Positions 44,969-57,309 of a stretch of 64,000 nt of DNA are shown here, in pieces; positions within the stretch are counted from its first letter, which is position 1, and the number at the start of each line of letters is the position of its first letter. This stretch comes from Pestalotiopsis fici W106-1. Its lineage: Eukaryota > Ascomycota > Sordariomycetes > Amphisphaeriales > Sporocadaceae. The notes under the pieces were generated by a model. It ran no database searches. It had not been told where the DNA came from and saw nothing but the letters and a program-made list of their open reading frames with translations. Made by a program: the position numbers and the translations under genes. Where the stretch lies: positions 2,790,001 to 2,854,000 of the forward strand of contig NW_006917093.1 in assembly GCF_000516985.1 (NCBI RefSeq), read 5' to 3'.

Positions 44969-45374
44969 ATGGCTCTGAGCGAAGCTTTCAACACCGCCGT
45001 CGCTGACAGCAAGAAGCTGACGGCCAAGCCCTCCAACGACGAGCTTCTCGAGCTCTACGGTACGTCCCAACCACTATTGCTTGGCCCCTTTCCCGTATCA
45101 ACCCTTGCTTTTAAGATGCGCAAGCTCTGGACTAACTTTTTGCTCTCTTGTAGCTCTCTTCAAGGTCGCCAACGGCGAGGACTTTAGCAAGGCTGCCAAG
45201 CCCGGCATGTTCGACCTCAAGGGCAAGGCCAAGTACGCCGCCTGGCAGAAGGAGGTCGATGACAGCACGACCCCAGAGCAGGCTCAGGAGAAGTACGCCG
45301 CCCTTGTCGAGACCCTCAAGAACAAGTATGGCTACGACGCCAACAAGACCCCCGAGGACGTTGGTACCTCTTAG
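44969..45374 (+). CDS. ACB1: Acyl-CoA-binding protein
   Basis: Two exons, 44969-45059 and 45154-45374, give 103 residues. The ACBP fold is clear: FNTAVADSKKL, then LYALFKVANGEDFSKAAKPGMFDLKGKAKYAAW, with the conserved Tyr, Lys and Trp that hold the acyl-CoA. It binds medium- and long-chain acyl-CoA esters in the cytosol and supplies them for lipid synthesis and membrane trafficking. It is slightly longer than the ~86-residue yeast protein because of a C-terminal extension (DANKTPEDVGTS). The leader is strongly pyrimidine-rich just before the start, as in highly expressed fungal genes. Confidence 0.96.
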
Positions 45375-45787
45375 ACGCCGAGAGAGGCTGGGATACAGAC
45401 ATTGGCAGCACTAGGGCTCCGGGCGGAGGGTCTGGCATGATTACACGGAACCAGGAGGAAGCATCGTGGGGCTATTGGCACCTGGCACGAGTAACGCACT
45501 CGTTGCCATTATGATTATCCACATCGATGGCTTGGTTCGCGACGATGCGCCGCATCTCACGAAATCCTCGAAATAGTACACGCACGAAAACGTCGCTCAG
45601 TCACAAAAGTGGCAATGATGTGGCTATGAATAAACTCGATATTATTGTACAGCCAGCCGAGCGATTCTCTGGTGTTATTCTTTGCTTTGCGCGACCTGAA
45701 AAGTAACCATCTGACACTTGTTCGCATAACGGTGCAGCGATCGGCACATGATACATCCTATATCTGACACGCCTAGATCAGCTGCGT
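45375..45787. other. Intergenic, convergent 3' ends
   Basis: 413 bases between the ACBP stop and the TDP1 stop. Nothing is recognised. Confidence 0.6.
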
Positions 45788-47673
45788 CTACCAAGTCTTG
45801 CCCATCCAGTCTGGCTCTTGGTAATCTGCTGTGGCTACCCAAGGCTCTTCGCCAGGGCCATACTTTTGCAGCGGCAGATTGTACGGAATACGCAGGCCAA
45901 TCAAAGTGCCATCATCTTCGCCTTTGAATTTGTCCTCGTGCTCATTTCGATCTGGCGTGTCTGTCTTGAAAGTTCCCACCATTCTTGCACCTTTGCCATC
46001 CGCGAGCAAATCAGGCCACACCAGAACGCCAATCTCCCAGCTCGCAATCCGGACTTCCTTGGCAGCATTGACAGCTTCTCCCCAGGCCTGTTTGGAAATA
46101 TTGGCCGAGGTAAGCAAGGCCCAATCAACAGAACTCTGGCTGTTGTATCTGATATAGGTCTTGATGTGAGGTGCTGCGCGCTGTCGACCAGCATCATGTT
46201 CGCCAAGACTTGAGGACACCCCACCTGATGATATACCAGCTTCCGTGTCATTTGCCCAGTGGCAGAACATGGGTCGCAAGTATTCGAGTTGCTTTTGTTG
46301 CTGTGCAGATTGGATTTTGGTATGTATCGAACCACCAGAAGCGTACCCATCAAGCGAACGACGAATCTCGTCGGCAGTCGGGAAGACCACCTTGAACCTG
46401 GGTATGGTGTTTGATTTTCCGGTTGAGGACATCGATTCGAAGAGTGTCTTTTGAAGCCAGGCATCTGTCCCACCCAGCGTTGCAATTGAGGATACCTGGG
46501 CAACCACATCCGATTTCCCTTGGTAAATAGGGGCATCGCGCAAAGCATACTTCAAAGCAGCCCAGCCCCATCGTGTACTAGAACCACTTTCGAGAGGATG
46601 TCGCCCCGGTACACTTGCAACGAGACTGCCTCGCACTTCTGAGAAATCATATCTGGCCAGTTCCTTGACCAGGCTTTTGCAAACATCTCGCTTTGTGTTA
46701 TATGCACTCAAATAGTTGAGAAGATCCGCCTTGAATTTCTTTCCGCTGCCTGCGGGCCCGTTTGATTCACCAGAGTCAGGCCTGTTGAGGAGAGGTAAGA
46801 GAGGTGATTGCCACACTCCGTTGGTCATATTTGTCCAATCCTTTGCAATCATATTGGCCGTGTGAATAATGACTTGGGCTTTGCTGTCGTGCCGAAGAAG
46901 GATCATCATCTTTGAGTGATGGGTCCCAAACATCTCGGGCATGTAGGCAGCATGGAGAGCCACATTTTGATGCTGTGAAGCTTGTTGCTGAGAGTGATGT
47001 CAGATTACCAGTTACGAGGAACTCATGAAACGTGTTTATTTCACTGCTTGTTCAATCTTCAAGGAAGAATGTAGTTTGCATCACAGGGTTTGGCAAATGT
47101 GTTACTGTTACCATCTTTCAAATGGTCCCAAGTAGAACGTCTAGGTGAGGGAGGGGGGAAAAAAGCAATAATCGCGTTCATATTACATGAATATATGATG
47201 CGCCGATGCTTTTTGGGCAAGTTCCGGCGCACTGTGCAGGGGGGAAAAAAAGAAGGAAGAAATATGCTTACCTCGAGCATAATTCTGTTTTGATCCTCTC
47301 GTTTCCAGAATCCATGAACGAGATGGACCTTGACCAGAGATCTTACATCCTGGTCAAAGTGGCCCATGAGAAAGTCAACATCATGGAGGAAGTTGAACTC
47401 CCAGCATTCTGCGATTAGTGGATCACCGAGAAGATCGTGAAGGCTGATGGCATCCACGTTTGACGCTGTTGGTAGATCACGTATTTTCGTCAGGCGAAAG
47501 GGGGATGCAATGACCTTGCGTGGCTGCTTCTGATGTGGCTGCTTCTGATGTGGCTGCGGCATTGCAGATCGTCTCATGGGCGGGCTGATGTCCCGTGTAA
47601 GTGATTTGGGGCTGGCTCGGGGACGGTCATCAGCCCCGGCAATGGCCTGCCGTTTGGACGGAGGCTCATCCAT
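45788..47673 (-). CDS. TDP1: Tyrosyl-DNA phosphodiesterase 1
   Basis: Two exons, 47673-47272 and 46987-45788, give 533 residues. Both HKD half-sites are present: His158/Lys160 in GTHHSKMMIL and His408/Lys410 in PHIKTYIRYN followed by LLTSANISKQAWG. Tdp1 removes trapped topoisomerase I and other 3' adducts from DNA ends in the nucleus. The first exon has a disordered basic N-terminus (MDEPPSKRQ, a likely nuclear signal) with a short repeat, HQKQPHQKQP. The intron is 284 bases, longer than most here; the splice gives NRIMLE-QQASQHQ and matches the expected distance between family blocks. In-frame codons continue upstream to 47937, but MDEPPSKRQ is the more plausible start. Confidence 0.93.
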
Positions 47674-49326
47674 ATTCTGGGGTCGTGTAGTGAACTTTAT
47701 GCTGCATGTAGTTTTCGAGCACGGTGATTTTGTTTCCCGCCAGGCGCACAATGAATGAAGGTAGACGAGGCAAACCCGCAGTGCGTCAGGTTTTACATGT
47801 AATGGTGCAGCGGCAGCTTTGGAATGGAGAGTGAGAGAATGGGTGGGTGAACGGAAATAATGCATCAACGGCAATTGCTCAGTTTCATCAAGTGCATGCT
47901 CACGGCTGCCAAGTTGGAAGGTGTGGTAATTTTCCAAGAAGCGAGGGTTGTTGTTTCCTTGATTTGGACTGAAGCTGGTAACTGCCTACATTAAAACAGT
48001 CGTGTCTTTTCCCCTCCGGCATAAACACACTGAAGTGCGGATTGGGCAAAATGACAATTAGCGCATCTGAGCCTTCTCCTACTCTTTTTACAGGAAGTAC
48101 AACGTTGTGGCACGAAAGGCAACTTTAAGAGACCCTACGGCCCTAGATATAGCCGTCTGCAAGCCCATCTAGTAATCTGATCGTCGATTTTCTGATCAGA
48201 TATCATGAATGCATGTATACATTGCTGACCAGCCAGCATTATTGGAGCAGGTCAAGCCCTGAATGAATCGTCCAGTCATACTGCACATCCCTCCATTGGG
48301 CGGCTCATCGCTATGCTTTATATTTCGCGGGAAATTGGAAGCCACAGGTGAGCAAGTGCCTTTGCAATTAGCATCATGGTCAAAGTATATAATTCTTGCA
48401 TTGACTGAGTCTAGGCAGCCAATGTAATGAATGCTGATCACAAGGAAATCCACAATGTATCTTCATATGCTCAGCCACAAAGCCGAGATAAATGTGTGGC
48501 GCCAGATTGGGTTTGGCAGGGGATTGGCTGGGCTGATAAGGTCGTAGGAAGAGGTAGGAGAGCTGGGGGATGATGGATCTCTTCCATTCAAGATTCTAGC
48601 CCAAAAAAGCTCCTGAGCCCCAAGGTGCGCGTGTCGCAGCTTTGGCCAGATTGACATTGGCTAGACGTAAGTCCCTGGACATTGAATTTCGCTTGATTAG
48701 AAAAAATCGACAAGGAACTCAAGACACTTGGTCAGACATTGATCTTCTTGGGACTGCATTTGTCGTTACGCTGCCAAATTTATTAATAGTTGCATATCCA
48801 AAAATTTCGAGTTGGAATCCGGGGTCGCAAAAAACCAAAGCCCAACATACATCTTTCAACACGAGACTTATTTGGTTGACAGCCGTTTCAAGCAAGACCA
48901 GTCGAGTCGAGACGACCAGGGAAAGACACGCTTGTTCCTTGTGCGTAATAGCGCATTAGTTTTTTTTTCTTCTGGGCATTCCCGTATCAATCATCAGTGC
49001 TTGAATAGCAGCAGTGTCTGTCTCTCTAGCGCGACGGGCGTCTCCCCCGTAGCTTTAGCACCTAGCTTCCGTGCCCCTTTCTGCCTGCCTACAGATTACC
49101 TTACCAACCGACGCACCTTGCACTCACTTCGCCTTTCGACTACCACGTTGGCCATTATCAACCTCTTGCTCCGCCCAGCAACCAATATCTCCCCATCTCG
49201 AGTTGGGCGGCATTTCAGGGCGCATGACCCGGTAGAAAACAATACATCCTCCTCGATCGTCTTCCGACACTCGTCTCGAGCAACTTCCATCGTCCATCCC
49301 GCGACAATTCGCGAGGCCCCGTAGCC
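47674..49326. other. Divergent intergenic region
   Basis: About 1.65 kb shared upstream region of TDP1 and the PDI-like gene. It is pyrimidine-rich on the + strand just before 49327. No gene is recognised. Confidence 0.55.
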
Positions 49327-51731
49327 ATGAGGCTTTCCTCGCTCGCGCTATGGCTCGGCGCAGCAGCCCTCGGTGCTGCGCAAGCCATTGGAGCCGAGAA
49401 GGAGACAAATCCCAAGAGGGAGAACACATATTTTGATGGCAAGAAAGTGCCGCCGTTGCTAGAACTGACGGCCGATTCCTTTGCCGAAGAACTAACCAAA
49501 ACGAAGTATTTGGTGGTGAAATACTTCAGGTAAGACGAACCCCCCAAACAAACAAATGCCAGTCCTCATCACAAGACATGCCGCGTCACCCGATGCCATA
49601 CACCACAATCCGTCCCCTTTGAAGTGTTCCATCGTTTTGAATGCTCACAGCTGACAACATTCTAGTCCATACTGCCCTCACTGTGTCGCCTTCGCCCCGA
49701 CTTATCAGACCCTATACGAGTTCTACTACACGTCGGATCCTCCTACAGCATCTAAGGAGCAATCATTCGAAGAGTACTACGACATTCGATTTGCCACGCT
49801 CAACTGTATCGCATACGGTGACATCTGTACCAAGCACGAGATCAGGTCATACCCCCAGACTTCGCTTTTCAAGAATGGCGAATTCGTCGATGCTGTGCAT
49901 GGCGGCAAGAACATGACCCTTCTGTCCAACCTCATTGAGACTGAGCTGGAAAAGGAGCACCCTCAAAGCAGACCGCGCGCCCTTCTCCTGCCTGAGCCTG
50001 GCGACGCCACTAGTCCCGACCCTGCCGAAGCTGCGAAGAAGGCAGCGGCAGCGGCCGTCGAGGATGAGAAGTCGCTGAAGGATGACGCAACCGACACAAC
50101 CGAAAAAACCTCCAAGACTGACAAAACCGACAAGGCTGCTGCCAAGGCTGACACATCGTCAAAGAAGACTGACGCCAAAGATAGCAAGAAGGTCGGGACA
50201 TTGGAGGACAACAAGGACCCATATGTCAGCATCCCATTCACTCCTCCCGAGGTCAAGCACCAGAAGCCGAGCACTACGCCGAACAAGGAGGGCAAGTCTG
50301 TGTCCCTCACTGCCGAAAGCTTCCAGCAGCTCGTCACGATGAGCCAAGACCCCTGGTTCATCAAGTTCTACGCGCCCTGGTGCCACCACTGTCAGGCCAT
50401 GGCCCCGGCTTGGCAACAGCTTGCAAAGGAAATGCAAGGCCGCCTCAACGTTGGAGAGGTCAATTGTGATGCCGAATCGAGACTCTGCAAGGACGTCCAC
50501 GTGCGAGGATATCCCACCATTCACTTCTTCAAGGGAGGTGAGCGTGTTGAGTACGACGGTCTCCGTGGCCTCGGTGACTTTGTCAAATATGCCGAGAAGG
50601 CCTTGGACGTTGCTGTTGGTGTTCCCGACGTCGATGCCGAGTCTTTTGCTGCTATGGAGGAAAAGGAGGAGGTCGTCTTCCTCTACTTCTACGACCATGC
50701 CGCCACTTCAGAAGATATGCTGGCATTGGAGAGGCTGCCACTTAGCCTTATTGGCCGTGCAAAGCTTGTCAAGACCAGAGACCCGGTTCTGTTTGACAGA
50801 TTCAAGATCACTACTTGGCCCAGACTCATTGTTGTTCGGGACACAAGACCAACATACTACAACCCACTGACGCCGCGAGAGATGCGCGACACGCATCTTG
50901 TTCTCAACTGGATGAAGTCGGTCTGGCTGCCTATCATTCCCGAGTTGACTGCTTCAAATGCCCGCGAAATCATGGATGGAAAGATTGTCGTGCTCGGCAT
51001 TCTTAACAGGGAAGACCAGGAATCCTTCCTCGGTGCCAAGCGTGAGATGAAGAGTGCCGCCAATGAATGGATGGACAAGCAGATTCAATTGTTCCAACTC
51101 GAGCGACAGGAATTGCGAGACGCCAAGCAACTCAGGATTGAAGAGGCCGAAGACCGCAATGACCAGCGGGCGCTTCGAGCTGCCAAGGCCATCCGGATCA
51201 ACATGGACAGAGCAGACCGCAAGGAGGTTGCTTTTGCCTGGGTTGATGGTGTTTTCTGGCAGAGGTGGATCCGCACAACGTACGGTATCGACGTCAAGGA
51301 TGGCGAGCGTGTGATTATCAATGACGAAGACGTAAGTGATAGTCCAAGCTCGATTGTGGACAACTTTGAAAGCTAACACCATGGTGCAGAACCGAAGATA
51401 CTGGGACCAGACCATCACTGGAAACTACATTGTACCTTCGCGAACGTCGATCCTCGAGACTATCGGCAAGGTCACTGCATCGCCGCCCAAGATCAAGCCC
51501 AAGTTGACCATCTCGAGCTTTGAGAAGATCTTCTTCGACATCCGCATGACCTTCTCAGAGCACCCATACCTGAGCTTTGGCTGCGTCGCTGGTCTCGCCC
51601 TCGGTGCCGCCTCTTGGTTCCGCGGTCGCGTCCGAAGGAGAGGTGGTCACTTCCGACTTGACGAGAACCTGCCCATCAAGGAGCTTAAGGAGGGACTCCT
51701 TGGTCACAGCTCCAATGGCAAGAAGGATTAA
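49327..51731 (+). CDS. ER membrane protein disulfide isomerase with two thioredoxin domains (Eps1/TMX-like)
   Basis: Three exons, 49327-49529, 49666-51331 and 51390-51731, give 736 residues. A signal peptide (about 1-19) is followed by a first thioredoxin domain with active site CPHC (71-74), which is only in frame after splicing (KYF-SPYCPHC). A Lys/Asp/Thr-rich linker (about 165-245) leads to a second thioredoxin domain with CHHC at 307-310 (APWCHHC). After two further redox-inactive thioredoxin-like regions and a charged helix (QERQELRDAKQLRIEEAEDR-like) comes a single membrane helix at about 682-699 and a basic cytosolic tail. This layout matches membrane-bound PDI proteins such as yeast Eps1, which handle misfolded membrane proteins. 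There is no HDEL signal, consistent with anchoring. Confidence 0.93.
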
Positions 51732-52516
51732 AGGGGTTGCATCTGATTTTGAGATACTGGATTCGCATATGAAAAAGGGAAAGCCGGCATATCATTAATG
51801 ATGGATGGGATATGGGAGTCAAGCCAAGTTGGCGATGGTGACCCCCCTTGTCGGAGTTCTGTATATTGCGTGCTGAGATATTGCACCTTGTCTTGCATAG
51901 AGCTGTTCACGAAGACTTCTGTCATGGAAAGAAGGAGAGGGAACATGTACTAAATTGGGGACTCGAGTAGCACGGCGCAATGCATGAGATTGAATGAGCC
52001 GGAGCGGAAGAAGAAGTGCTGGTTACCGGAACCACACAGCATTATAGTAATATATCCACGACCTTTGTTTGTTTGTTTGTTTATCAAAATTCGCCATCTG
52101 TTGTCCTGCAAGATTGGGTGAGCATCTAATTCCCTTGCTAAATGTGACACAAGGTTTATGAGCAAGCATCATAGGTACGAAGCACTCTGCTAAGACATTT
52201 TGGTTAGGGTCTTCCTTCCTCGGTAACATCAAGAGGGAAAGCATCAAGTCAATAGAGTGTGATGAACATCGACTGAAGGGTATTTCGAGCGTCGTGTTCT
52301 CGAGATAGTCGAAACAAGTCCGTTTATGGTTTCAAGAAAACTTCCGAATATGATGATATCGAATATGATGATATAGAATGTTATATATACACATTTAAAA
52401 CTGCCCGTTCTCTTCCGACACTTGGCCGAAACATCAAGCAGGCGAGGGAGGAAAAAGAAAAGTACACCCCTCATGCGAATGAAATCATAATGAAAACTTG
52501 CAACCCCAACAATCTC
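51732..52516. other. Intergenic, convergent 3' ends
   Basis: About 785 bases. It contains TTTG tetranucleotide repeats near 52063-52082 and two adjacent copies of a 15-base unit starting GAATATGATG at about 52345-52374. No gene is recognised. Confidence 0.55.
52345..52374 (+). repeat. Two-copy 15-base tandem repeat
   Basis: CGAATATGATGATAT occurs twice in direct succession, downstream of both convergent genes. No function is apparent. Confidence 0.6.
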
Positions 52517-53519
52517 TTACTCATTGATATGATGCTCCCAAATCATCTGCTCCGTCCGGGCCGAGTAGGTGCTCGCGGCGAGGATGGCCTGCATCTGGGG
52601 AATGCTGACCTCGAGGACGCGGGCGGCAATGAACCAGCGGATGCCCTCGTGGCAAGGGGGGCTGGTCAAGCTGCCCTCGTACGTGTAAAAGGCGTCGAGG
52701 CGGGCCACGGCCTCGAGGGCGTCGCCGAGGTCGAGCACGGCGGCCTCCTCGAGGTCCATCTCGTCCCAGCGGGAGTAGGTCGACGGGAGCTGGGCGAAAA
52801 AGGCGTCCTCGACAATGTCGGTAATGTCGACGTTGAGAGACGTGGATGGGGAGGAGGATGAGGAGGATGAGGGTGCAGGATCGATGCGGAAGCCTACTAC
52901 GGCCTTTTCGTGGCCTGCGGCGTCGACGTGGACAAAGTGCAGCTCGGCGTGCGAGCGCACGCCGTCTACAATGTGGTCGGCCGGCGCGTGAATGTGCCAG
53001 CCCGCGAGGTAGACGGTCTCGTTGTCGTACGACATGGCCGGGTTGGAAGAGTAATCATCAGCGACGCTGGGGGGAGAAAGCGTAAAGGCCGGGCCGTAGC
53101 CCCAGTTGTGCAGGTTGCCCGTCGTGTTGACTCCATAGTTGAATGTTGGGCGGTGCTTCTTGGACAGGCCGTGGGTGGCCAATGTCAGGGCAATGGGGGA
53201 CTGTTGTGTGCCAGTTTGACACAATTCGTAGTCTGTGTTGGGGAGGATGTTATGTTAGTCATGTTGATGAGATTACGTTTGTTGATATGTGAATATCATA
53301 AGGGATGCCGTAAGAAAGAGGAGAGTAGAAATACTTGAGAAACTCACCTCGACTCAACATGCCCCAATCATAGGACTCATCGTAAGCCCATTCGGCTGCT
53401 GTTATTGTTGTCACATTGGACTCGCTTCGCTTTGTCTTGGCTTGGTTGTTGGTGTGACTTGGGCACGCTGTGACACTGGCTGTAAGTGCCAGGCCAATGA
53501 TAAAGTTGAGTAGAGTCAT
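52517..53519 (-). CDS. Secreted alpha-class carbonic anhydrase
   Basis: Two exons, 53519-53348 and 53232-52517, give 295 residues. The signal peptide (MTLLNFIIGLALTASVTA) precedes the mature start CPS. Zinc ligands of alpha carbonic anhydrases are His137 and His139 in GWHIHAPADH and His156 in AELHFVH. Thr of the SLTSPPC motif (Thr199 equivalent) is kept, and Cys in PPCHEG can pair with an N-terminal Cys as in secreted forms. The residue equivalent to gatekeeper Glu106 is Asp143 (PADH where PSEH is usual). A Ser-run (PAPSSSSSSSP) forms a loop. It interconverts CO2 and bicarbonate outside the cell. The intron is 115 bases with a standard GTGAGT donor. Confidence 0.92.
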
Positions 53520-56500
53520 TTTGTAAGAGTATAGATCGTGTCGGATTTGATTGAGGAGATGAACTTGATTGTGGATATGAACTGCAGAAAACCTCGGTGG
53601 AAAGTGGCACGAGTCTCTTGGTTATATAGACATGAGGACTGGCTGCAGATATCAAGATGGTATTCTATATACACAATCATGAAGGCCTCCTTTTCCCAAG
53701 AGATTCTCCTGCCGTTTGGAAGTCGGCTATCGAACTGTCTGATTCCTCATTTCTCGTTCACGAGCGAGTGCCGCTCACCGAGCCTCCAAGTATAGTGGAT
53801 TCATAACGGCATTCCCTACAAGTCGAGTCTTGGCGGCTGACTTGAGCCCCTAGAAAAGCGAGTGAGTATAATTGATGTTGGCCCAGCGCGCCTCATGAGA
53901 AGACAAGAACCTGGCCCATGCCTCAAAAGCGACTGCCGGAGTTGGCGAGCGTGTGAGTTGATGGAAGACAATAAGTTATGGTGTTATAGAGCTGACATTG
54001 GGCGAATCAGAAAGCGGCCTTGATTTGGCCCAGATCTTGGCCTCTCATACTAGCCAAAGTAAATCTGAGAACTTGTCAGAAAACAATTGAGTTTCCGGGC
54101 CCAAGAACGGACTTGGTTGGGATGGAGGCGAAACCAAGAGAATGAGTTGGGATGGCAGTAGTTGATTCACACACACACATACGTGGTCAGGGTGTTCTCT
54201 GAAGCCCTTCAATGGGTGTTGGTCTTGGCAGAGAGATTGGAAAATCATGCAACGGAATTGGTTGCGGAAAAGCCTCAAGGCTCAGATGGTTGCCCTGGGT
54301 CTTAGTGGTGGCTAAGCAACAGCGGTACTCACAGCGCCCGCATCCATCCTCACTGTGATTTCTAGTGTGTTTAGCATAGGCCTGTCTGTTCTTGATGATA
54401 GAAGATGCTTGGCATGAATGGGGAATGAGCTGATTGTAGCTGCGCCTGCCCCAGGGAAAACCCACCTGAATGCGCTCTCTCTCTGCCTTGAGCGCCAAGA
54501 GGACAATGCCAGATAGTGGAGGTAGACGGTGTCTGTGGCTGATACAGCAGCTTATCAACCCGAAGGACTAGCAAGCCTGAGATTCATCTCAAGTTTGCAA
54601 TGCATTCCATTTCGAAGTGAAAATGCAGAAAACTTTATTATAATGCTAATAAGCCCCCCAAGTTAGTGCTGAGAGGAGAAGAGAAAGTCGTATTCGCGAT
54701 CTTGAGGAGAGAGGCAGAGGGGAGCAATCATTAGTGGCTTTCCATCCACCCCAAGCCAAGCAAATGCCAAGTTGCAGCGCCTTCCTGCTGTTATTTTACA
54801 AGGGCAACAGCCGGATCGGCACAGCGCTAACAGCCGTTTGGAATTGTGGAGAGGCTTGAGAGGCCCCCCCCCCCAAAAACCCCAATCCAGTCCCCCGGGC
54901 CTCACTTACAGCAGCTCACTTGTTACGCACACAAACACACGTCTGTGTGTATATGCACATCACTTGCATCCATGCCCACTAGTAGTAAAACGTCCCTGAT
55001 GATCGAGAACACTTGGCATTACTTGGAATCGTAAGAAAAACCTGCCTCGTGATATTACGAGATTTTGTCGGTATCCGTCTTGGAAGCTGCTGCGCGCTTT
55101 TGCCAAAGGGGGTTATCTCTTCGTCCAACCACTTGGAGTTTGAGCTGTTTCCTCGTGGCTATTTGGATTGCATGTTTCCAAATCGCACCTATCCAAGATT
55201 ATCTGTGCCTTCTTGATATTGCGACCGCTACTCCGAAGATCATCATCTACGCAAAACATGGCTGAGTGGATCTTGAAGACGTTGGGCAGAAGGGGAATGT
55301 TGATTGCTCATACTGATAGAGCTTTATCACCAAGTTCCATTCTTCAATGTGCTGGTGCCAGTGATATGTTCTATCGGGTCCCTTCTGTGCCCCTGGTGAG
55401 GCCAGAAGGTTATGGAATGCTGTTTTTAATGGTTAGAAAAGTCCTATTTGCGTACACACAGAGAGACAGATCATTGATGGGGTTACCATGACACCCTTCA
55501 GCAGATAGACTTTAGGTTCTTCCCGCCCTCATCATGTTGATCAACAACGATTGAGTCATGTTGTTACTGTGTTACAGGTTTTAATCCGCATGTATGTGTT
55601 ATAGCTTTACACTGGCTGCGTAAGCATAATTCAGGTACCAATATAGAGGTGACAATGATTGTTAATTACCTTGCAAAATACGTGCACTCTCGTCACTGGC
55701 CGACGAATCTTCTGATATGACTCTCAACTCACGAATGTCTCCAGGGTAGAATGATCTTATCTTAGTTTTCCTGAACCCGCCGCAGAACGACTTTGTCCAA
55801 ATCAAAGGATTCGGACCGGCAACGACTCCAACTCAGAACTCGAGCCTCTTGACATCAAAGTTGCTTTTGGAGAGAGATGCTTGTGTCAACATTTTCAACA
55901 TGAATCGTGGCTATAGATTTCCCCGGTCTTATCAAATTAATATCCTGGTAAGAGGTAGGACGATCCCGCCGCTCAGTGGTCACACACGCTATCCTCAAAT
56001 GCAAGAGCTGTTTGTCGTCTATGCATGCCTGATACTAGATCCGGCAATTTGGGTTGTGATTCTTGCAAGAGCTTCCAAGGCGATTAATTGAGAGAACTTG
56101 ATTCAATGCCGTTCATCGCTGTATTGTCTGATTGCTTGTCCCCTCCACTTCCAATGAGTCGAGGTTGGATCCCTTACAGTCGAAGATACACGTGCCCGAA
56201 GTGCTGAAATCAAGTTCTGGCTTTTCAGGTTGAGGACAAGCTCTGAAGCGATGCTCAAGTCTGGCGCCGCGAACGATTGACATAACAGTGCAACAAACTG
56301 CCGGGAAAAGCCAATTCTCGAGATGCCGTACCGTCTTCTATGGCCTAATCATTCATCTAGTGCCGCTTTTCCGACTTGTGCCTAGGAGCATATTCTCCGC
56401 CTTTTGGCAAGTTGCAAAGCTGGTCTGCTTCGTAAGAGGTTACGGCCCGGGTGCGGACGACGAATTTCCATCAAGCTTCGAGTCGTTTCCTAATAGAAAA

Positions 56501-57309
56501 CCTTGCGACAAGCATTAATTGTCCCAGGTAATGCAATCGGTCATCATTCAAAGCTGTTTAAGCTGGAACTAGATCGATGGGTTGTTACTAAGCGAAACTG
56601 GACTATACTAACGGCGGAACCTATAATGGTCTACCCCTCCTGCAACGACCAGTCTTCGATTCAAACAGGACGTTTCTGCGCCACGAAATCAAGGATTTGC
56701 CCTTTTTTCCAGCACTTCAGTAACTTGGAGCGTATATGTGATCGATGGAGACAACTACACAAAGGCCGGCCATCTTCAGTCACAAAGAAACCTGATTTGC
56801 GCCATGCTTTGCGGGGAGCTGCGAACCGTCGATTACTAGTTGACTTTTACCGAAAACTTGGTATAATTACACTGAAAACTTGGTATATACTTTATACTAG
56901 CTTTGTCGGTTCTGCATAGCTTGGTTGTCATCATCGTTCTCAGTGATCGTCTTCCAATGCATTAATCATTGGACTTGGAGCTGAACAAACCTTTAGCTAG
57001 AAGCGTCGACCATAAGCATGGTTTTTTGAGGTATTGGAACGATGGAAGCAGCCGTCCAATGCTGACGAACGCCTCATGTATACTTCCAGACTTTCCCCTA
57101 ATCGTTTCTATCATGGAATAAGTGGTTATGAGAATCATCTGAGTTTGCTGGCTTGATGCCAAGCACCATGGGGCTTCCACAAAGACTGGGCAACGGCGCG
57201 AAACTCTGATTATTATATACCTTCCGCCTACCACCCTGAATTCTTCGACTGATTGATCTGAATCTACAGAGAACGCAACCCTTCCCCTTGGTCCCTATCG
57301 CTCAGCACC
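53520..57309. other. Longest gene-poor region of the window
   Basis: About 3.8 kb without a convincing gene. It contains a CA repeat (about 54168-54179), an 11-base C run (54864-54874) and a 14-base direct repeat, GAAAACTTGGTATA, at 56852-56865 and 56874-56887. Open frames up to 138 codons (56503-56919 +) do not look like real proteins. Confidence 0.55.

Noticed and set aside
56503..56919. 138-codon + strand frame in the 53.5-57.3 kb gap
   Set aside because: No recognisable motif, and no supporting splice or promoter structure. It cannot be excluded as a relic, but there is nothing positive to support it.
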